Below, piece after piece: positions 59,314-64,000 of a DNA stretch of 64,000 nt. This stretch comes from Fomes fomentarius (taxonomy: Eukaryota; Basidiomycota; Agaricomycetes; Polyporales; Polyporaceae): positions 372,001 through 436,000 of the forward strand of contig JABYQN010000018.1 of NCBI GenBank assembly GCA_022606135.1, given 5' to 3'. Position 1 is the first letter of the stretch, and every line of letters starts with the position of its first letter. The notes under the pieces are model-generated. The model was not told the DNA's origin, did no database searches, and saw only the letters and a list, made by a program, of their open reading frames with translations. Position numbers and translations under genes: made by a program.

Positions 59314-59796
59314 ACGGACAGAGCCTTGCGTCCAAGTGTCAAAGACACTATCAGTGCAATCGTGTAGAGCCTCCTTTCCCTACCATCCTATCATCCACTC
59401 GAAGACCGCACATGGCGCAGTCCACAGTATCGAATATCGAAACGAGGATGACCCGCTTACAAAAACCAAGGAGGCGCACCCTTGGTGCCATCCTCAACCC
59501 CAAATCGCACAAACAGGGGCAACCCTTCCCATGCACAAGAAGGAGCAACTACGGGTTCTGAAAGCTGAGTCCGTGTAGAGATAGGCACTACGCAAACATC
59601 GAGTACAGGCTTAGATTGGTCTGGGGCAAGTGCAAGACTTGCACCTTCTGTCGCTCGCCCACTGTGCAAGCGCACCCCCACCTGACTTATGCACTGGACT
59701 ACAACGAGGTAACAAGGTGAGTCTCCCTGCCTATTACTCTCCTGATTTCCTCTGCCAACTCCCCGCATTGCACATTCTGTTGTACACGCTACCACA

Positions 59797-60384
59797 ATGT
59801 TCGGCCTACCACAGTCGGTGCGCATTTTCACCCCTGACCGGGGTTCGTCTACCTCACGTCACTCGCAGAGCCGTTCTCCCCGTCCGCGCGCGAAGGCTCG
59901 CTCTACTCGCTTTCTGGCCTGGGTCTTCTGCGCCTCTGTGTACGCCTTCCTTCTGACTGTGTCAACACATCCTTACTGGTCAGGTCAGCCAACATCTCTT
60001 CACCATCATCAGCAAAACCGCGCACTGCTCATCCGCATCTCAGAGCAGCCACGAGCATCATCTGCACAGGTGAGCGTCCTGCCCACGGATAAGCGCAGAT
60101 CGGCTTATGGCATCTCTTGTCAAGAGAACCGAGTGTGCCATCAGGGAGTCTCGAGTGACGCTCAGTGCAGGATGCATGTTCCTATATCACAGGAGAATAT
60201 ACCTCTTAAGGGTGCTCGAGAGCATATCACAAGCTCGCCAGTGCAACCGAATCATAGCCTTACCACGGGGCTCTTCGGGTCGAATAGTATCACACTGGTG
60301 GTGGCCGGTATAGGCACAACACAAAGTGGGTATATTCATATTGGCAATCCTATAGCAGTGGTACTAAATACGATCATACTGTAG
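59797..60384 (+). CDS. Hypothetical protein with one membrane helix
   Basis: A 195-codon frame with an Arg/Ser-rich N-terminus and one convincing hydrophobic segment (FLAWVFCASVYAFLLTV, about residues 39-55). A second hydrophobic stretch lies at the C-terminus. No family recognised, and codon content does not exclude a chance frame in this GC-rich region. Confidence 0.25.
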   Translation: MFGLPQSVRIFTPDRGSSTSRHSQSRSPRPRAKARSTRFLAWVFCASVYAFLLTVSTHPYWSGQPTSLHHHQQNRALLIRISEQPRASSAQVSVLPTDKRRSAYGISCQENRVCHQGVSSDAQCRMHVPISQENIPLKGAREHITSSPVQPNHSLTTGLFGSNSITLVVAGIGTTQSGYIHIGNPIAVVLNTIIL

Positions 60385-60419
60385 TAGTAAAGGATAGACT
60401 GAGAGTCACAATTCCCACA

Positions 60420-60727
60420 ACAACTCGCATCCCACTCTGCGCCCTCTGGCTCCTGCCCCGCAGGCGACCACGACCACTCCCGCACACTCCGTTACACGTC
60501 GCGACGGCACTAGCGTCACATACGGCGGACGTAGTGAGCCGATGGACCTCGACCGTGCCTGCGTCAAGTGCGGTAAGAAGAAGTCCGAGGCCGGACCGTG
60601 CCAGTCTCCTTGGCACATCCCCAACCGCAATGCACAGCAGCAGCGCATCCGACGCGTCTGGGAAGATCCCGACGCGCGCGAAGATTTCCTGGAGGCGATG
60701 CATCTCTATGCGGTAGGCTCTCAGTGA
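60420..60727 (+). CDS. Small CxxC protein, possible C-terminal exon
   Basis: The frame reads Thr/Pro-rich, then SEPMDLDRACVKCGKKKSEA (C-x2-C), C-x2-PWHIPNRN, then an acidic-basic helix (IRRVWEDPDAREDFLEAMHL) ending at 60727. ATG at 60542 gives 61 residues; the frame is open further upstream, so this may be a terminal exon. A 302-codon frame covers the same bases on the minus strand but is low complexity. Family unknown. Confidence 0.35.
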
Positions 60728-60730
60728 AGT

Positions 60731-60832
60731 GGATGCATCCGCTAGAGATCCCAACCTCTCGCGGATGCATCCGCTTCCTGGATATGCCTCCGCAGGAGAA
60801 GGCTGATCATTGTCTTGCGGATGCATCTGCGG
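60731..60832. repeat. Palindromic GGATGCATCC repeat cluster, left copy
   Basis: GGATGCATCC at 60731-60740, GCGGATGCATCCGC at 60761-60774, and a variant GCGGATGCATCTGCGG at 60817-60832. Between the first two lies AGAGATCCCAACCTCT. The arrangement recurs inverted at 62413-62460. Confidence 0.85.
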
Positions 60833-61207
60833 GGGACGGTAGGGAGTTAGTGTTGGTGGTACGAGGCCCGGGAGGACGGTAGGGTGAGGTGGGATGAGTG
60901 GTAGGGCGATGAGGTGGATGAGGTGACGCAGCTTGCACGGAGGGTAACTGTGGGTGGTGATGGACCTAGAACGTGAATGTGTGCACAAGGTCGAATGTGC
61001 AAGAGTCCCGTTGTGTGTACACAAGGAGTGCCGGATGGGAGAGAGAGGAGAGGGGAGGAAAGGAGAGAGGGGAGTGGTGTAGAATAGCGTCGGAATGCCA
61101 GGGATAGTCCCGGAAGTTGAATGTAACAATTGTCGAAAGTGGATGGAGGTACCGAGAGACGAATTGCACGATCTTAATGCATGAGTCGAACAAGGGAAAG
61201 TGTCAGG

Positions 61208-61281
61208 GATCGAAAGTCGAGATCTAGAGTCGAAAGTCGGGAGTCGAAAGGCGAAGGACGAAAGTCGAGAGTCGAGAGTCA
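61208..61281. repeat. Purine-rich short tandem repeat (GTCGAAA)n, degenerate
   Basis: Irregular repeats of (A)GTCGAAAGTCGAGA across 74 bp. No gene is associated. Confidence 0.75.
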
Positions 61282-62359
61282 AATGCTGGGTAGAGGTATG
61301 CTTGTATTAGAGAGTAAGCTACCACAGCTTAAGTATCTACCAAAGTCCGAGGCCAAGAGCTGTAGAAAAAGCTGGAAAGTTGTTGGAATACGAAGGATAC
61401 GGATAAACTATAACAGATCGTAAGCGAGTCGCGGCACGCGCAGCTCGCGCAACAGGATAGAAGCTACAACAACCATCGTATGGGGAGGCTACGGTATGGT
61501 GAATAAGGGTGGGAAGGGTCCGTACGACTATGCACGACGGTGGAAGGAGGGATGGAAGAGTGGGCGGTGGCGGATGGCTGCAGGGGACGTCGGGCGAGTG
61601 CTCGGGCTGAGGCATATCGGCGAGGAGGTCGAAATGGCCGTATCCGTGAGGCTGACGTGGAGGCCTGTCGCAACGGTGCGTGCTGACTCGGCTCGTGTCG
61701 GCTCGATCCATGACACTTGTTCGAGACATTTCCTGTAGGCTCAAGGGCTCAGTTTCGACGACGATGTGTCTGTGGGTTGCATCGGCTCAACGGCGTGTGC
61801 GAAGAATATCGGCGAGATGTGTCGCCGGCAGTGAATCGTGGTGGACTGTGGTACGAGGAGGAGTTGCGATGGTGCTCATTGGCGCGCGCTTCGATTACCA
61901 AATGCGGCGAGTACCTGCGCAGACATGCACCATGCGCATTAGTGGTACTTACTGTACGGCGAGGCCCACGTGGACAGTAGGGCGAGCGGCGGGGCGGAAT
62001 GGAGCGAACGTAAGGTACAACATACAATGTCTCTAGTTGACTGCAATCATGATGAAGAAATGTCGATACACTGATCGTCTTTGTTTCGATAATACATTCA
62101 TTGAATCATTGCCAGGAGTCCCCAGTCAATCCATCTGGTCGCGTGCGATTCCTCGGCTCGATGCAGACCAGCAATTTCTTCACTTCGCCCATTTCTGCAC
62201 GTAGACTCGTGTTCTGAGCCTTCAGGCTCTTGGTCTTCTTCAAGTTCTCCAGATGCGGGAGTTGCCCAACCACACGGGGATATGTATATCTACTGTTTTT
62301 GACATTTCATAAAGATGTATGGTGGATTGGTTGCGGTGGGTGGATTCATTTTGTCCGAA

Positions 62360-62403
62360 GCGCTAACGTCACCGAGACCGCGCGTTCGAATCCCACTGAC
62401 GCC
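62360..62403 (+). other. 3'-half tRNA-like sequence (tRNA-Ser type)
   Basis: CGCTAACG (possible GCT anticodon context), a variable-arm-like stretch, then GTTCGAATCCCACTGACGCC, which resembles the T-loop, 3' T-stem and acceptor of a serine tRNA. The 5' half, and the pairing bases of the T-stem (GCGCG opposite CCCAC), do not fit, so it is a fragment, not a gene. It abuts the right palindromic repeat. Confidence 0.35.
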
Positions 62404-62412
62404 TGACTAAGT

Positions 62413-62460
62413 ATACGGATGCATCCGTATAGAGGTTGGGATGCCTTACGGATGCATCCG
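62413..62460. repeat. Palindromic GGATGCATCC repeat pair, right inverted copy
   Basis: A perfect 18-bp palindrome ATACGGATGCATCCGTAT (62413-62430), then AGAGGTTGGGAT, then CGGATGCATCCG (62449-62460). The central block is the reverse complement of the one at 60745-60758. Confidence 0.85.
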
Positions 62461-63135
62461 CGTCACTGAGACTGCTCCTATGCGACTGAGGATTCCAAAG
62501 ACTTCGCGGCGCAGGGTTTCAACACCAGGAGCACGTAGCCGCACGCACACGCTCCCCGTCCCTTTCATCATCAACATCTCCGTTCGACTCTTGTACAGTA
62601 GCGACTCCGAGCCGCTTCTCCTCTCTCAAACATTCCATTTAAGTTGGTTCGCATCATCCTGATCTTGTTTCGGGTGAGTGTGGGTCTTCACTCTTCCTAG
62701 AACGAGGGTTGCAATTGTGGAGTTGTGCTGACCATAACTGTGGCGATACAGATGGATCCCTGTCAGAGGCGCATGAGTACTGATCAGGTACTGATCCTTA
62801 CTTACTAGGCTGTTTTGTCTCATCCACGGTGGCATCGCCAACTTGAACCACGACGAGCCTCGGCGTGTGGGCGTCACCAAAGTTGTTGTCTACTAGGTGA
62901 CCCCCATAGAGGATGCGTGATTCATGACTGTAGCGTGGTGGTATGTAGGAGAGAGGAACTGAGAGCGACAGACCTCACTAGTACTTACGGAACGAGTCAG
63001 GCTGCAAACTTTGGTGTTCAACTGCAGACGGGCTGGGCTGTGACATATAACGTGTGAGGGCGTAGCGTCACGGTCACGGGCTGCCATTGCCAGATCGACG
63101 CGGTTCGACTTGCGCTTCTTCGGATTCCCGCGTTC

Positions 63136-64000
63136 ATGTTGGCTGACGACCCGCGACGCCACCCGTCGCTAAGACCTATCGTGACCATTGACGGCCATCT
63201 GCCTTCCCAGGTCACTGACGGTGTAGTCGTACTCTACTCATCCAGACGAGTTCCACCCTGGCCGCCCTCACCAATTGGTTTTCACAAAACTCCCTCTCGC
63301 GCTGATATCAGGAGTCTGAATCTGTTGCAAATGATGGGCACAGAGTTCCCGCAAGCAGCCCGCCGACGCTCCACTAGGATATACCTTCCGAAAGAAGCGT
63401 ACGACATTCTGAACGGTATACTACTCGTGACAACCTGCTCATTGTAGATCTCGAGTCGATAAAATATCTCCGCCTTCCTTCATCAGATCACTTCTACAAC
63501 ATGACTCGGTGGTTCACTGAACGAGCTTGCGAGGAACTCGCAGAGCGCGTGCGGGCTATCCCCGGCGGCCAGCATTACACCGCGGCCCACGTGTATCGCT
63601 ACTTCGCCAGTTTGAGATCAAGGCTGAAAAGTGCGTCTGTGTTATCACAATGCCTCACCCTGCTCGGGATTGCCATGCTGACCCCGCCTATGCTTAGGAC
63701 ATGGCGCCGCTGGGCCATCACAAATTGACACACAGGTTCCGTCAAAGGTTGCCATGCTTGAGGTACTACTTAAGGACGACCCGAATCCGTCTCCTGAGCC
63801 TGTTGCGGAGATCTGGGCTGAACGACTTGGAGGTGGGGTGACTGTTGAGCAGGTCACGCACAACGGGAAGGAGACCATTCTGTGAGTGCGCTCACGCTAC
63901 CGCGGTGATTGACCATGTTTTGACACTACCTCACTAGCCAGCCCAAGGTTGGTCGCCTCAGTCTGTCGAACCTCCGGCTTCAGCCGCACCCGATAGTTCT
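63136..64000 (+). CDS. Helix-rich protein, possibly homeodomain-like, runs off the window
   Basis: Exons join in frame: ...STRIYLPKEAYDILN (to 63415), a 32-bp intron (63416-63447), ESIKYLRLPSSDHFYN, WFTERACEELAERVRAIPGG, VYRYFASLRSRLK (to 63630), intron 63631-63697, then VAMLEVLLKDDPNPSPEPVA and EIWAERLGGGVTVEQV (to 63881) and a further donor GTGAGT. The pattern of a Pro-rich LLK..PNPSP followed by WAERLG recalls homeodomain-like helical repeats in mushroom proteins, but no recognition-helix WFxNxR is seen, so that is a guess. The start is uncertain (first in-frame ATG at 63136) and the 3' end lies beyond 64000. Confidence 0.45.

Noticed and set aside
60374..61282. 302-codon minus-strand open frame as a protein-coding gene
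   Set aside because: Ser/Pro/Thr/Leu-rich low-complexity translation without motifs; partly antisense to a more protein-like plus-strand exon and across simple repeats.
62330..62403. Complete tRNA-Ser gene
   Set aside because: Only the 3' half resembles a tRNA; the T-stem 5' strand (GCGCG) does not pair with CCCAC and the 5' anticodon stem is absent.
1..64000. CRISPR arrays, bacterial operons, riboswitches or rRNA
   Set aside because: No regularly spaced direct repeats with unique spacers, no rRNA-like stretch, and the intron-rich gene structure is fungal.

Overview
The window is from the nuclear genome of a mushroom-forming basidiomycete (Agaricomycetes). The evidence is gene architecture: many 50-60 bp GT-AG introns; KDZ and Plavaka transposases; TET/JBP-type dioxygenase; DUF6532-like and DUF6534-like proteins; an Ecl1-type zinc protein. 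The species cannot be named from sequence alone. Most of 1-48 kb is transposon-derived; 48-64 kb is a host-gene block, part of it decaying.

Layout. 0-4.1 kb: a decayed KDZ transposase (minus strand) split by a 797-bp MITE with a clean TTA target-site duplication. 4.1-8.5 kb: sparse, with a 66-bp-period minisatellite. 8.5-20.8 kb: a possible composite KDZ island holding a cysteine-cluster/coiled-coil gene (+), an unknown multi-exon gene (-), a broken TET/JBP 2-oxoglutarate dioxygenase (+) and a second, better preserved KDZ transposase (+). 22.5-23.8 kb: a well-formed DUF6532-like gene. 25.3-26.4 kb: a C2H2 zinc-finger gene stopped inside its third finger. 26.4-31.5 kb: AT-rich, no recognised gene. 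31.5-34.7 kb: a second cysteine-cluster gene, convergent with a Plavaka transposase remnant, then a 5'-truncated Ty1/copia piece. 34.7-38.7 kb: a nearly full-length Ty1/copia gag-pol (minus). 39.4-48.2 kb: Ty3/gypsy material (minus) with the core of reverse transcriptase deleted, extra open frames upstream of gag, and a probable LTR.

48.2-50.9 kb: a 5'-truncated rna14 (CstF-77) copy interrupted exactly at an exon start by a 1.36-kb element that contains a CACTA-type MITE. 51.0-52.8 kb: convergent atg7 remnant with several lesions. 53.3-55.0 kb: Ecl1-type zinc protein with one frameshift. 56.2-56.5 kb: fragment of a Cdc7-like kinase. 57.1-59.3 kb: a DUF6534-like seven-helix membrane protein, apparently largely intact. 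60.4-64 kb: a small CxxC open frame, a pair of inverted palindromic repeats 1.7 kb apart, and the start of a multi-exon gene that runs off the right edge.

Themes. TE lesions and host-gene lesions share a signature: several nonsense codons are TGA at positions where the family has, or could have, an arginine CGA, as expected from C-to-T change at CpG. Two non-autonomous DNA elements (2657-3453 and 49350-49872) have perfect TTA duplications and very clear termini. The island at 8.5-20.8 kb links DNA-modification enzymology (TET/JBP) with KDZ transposition and is the most interesting biological system here, though its dioxygenase copy is inactivated.
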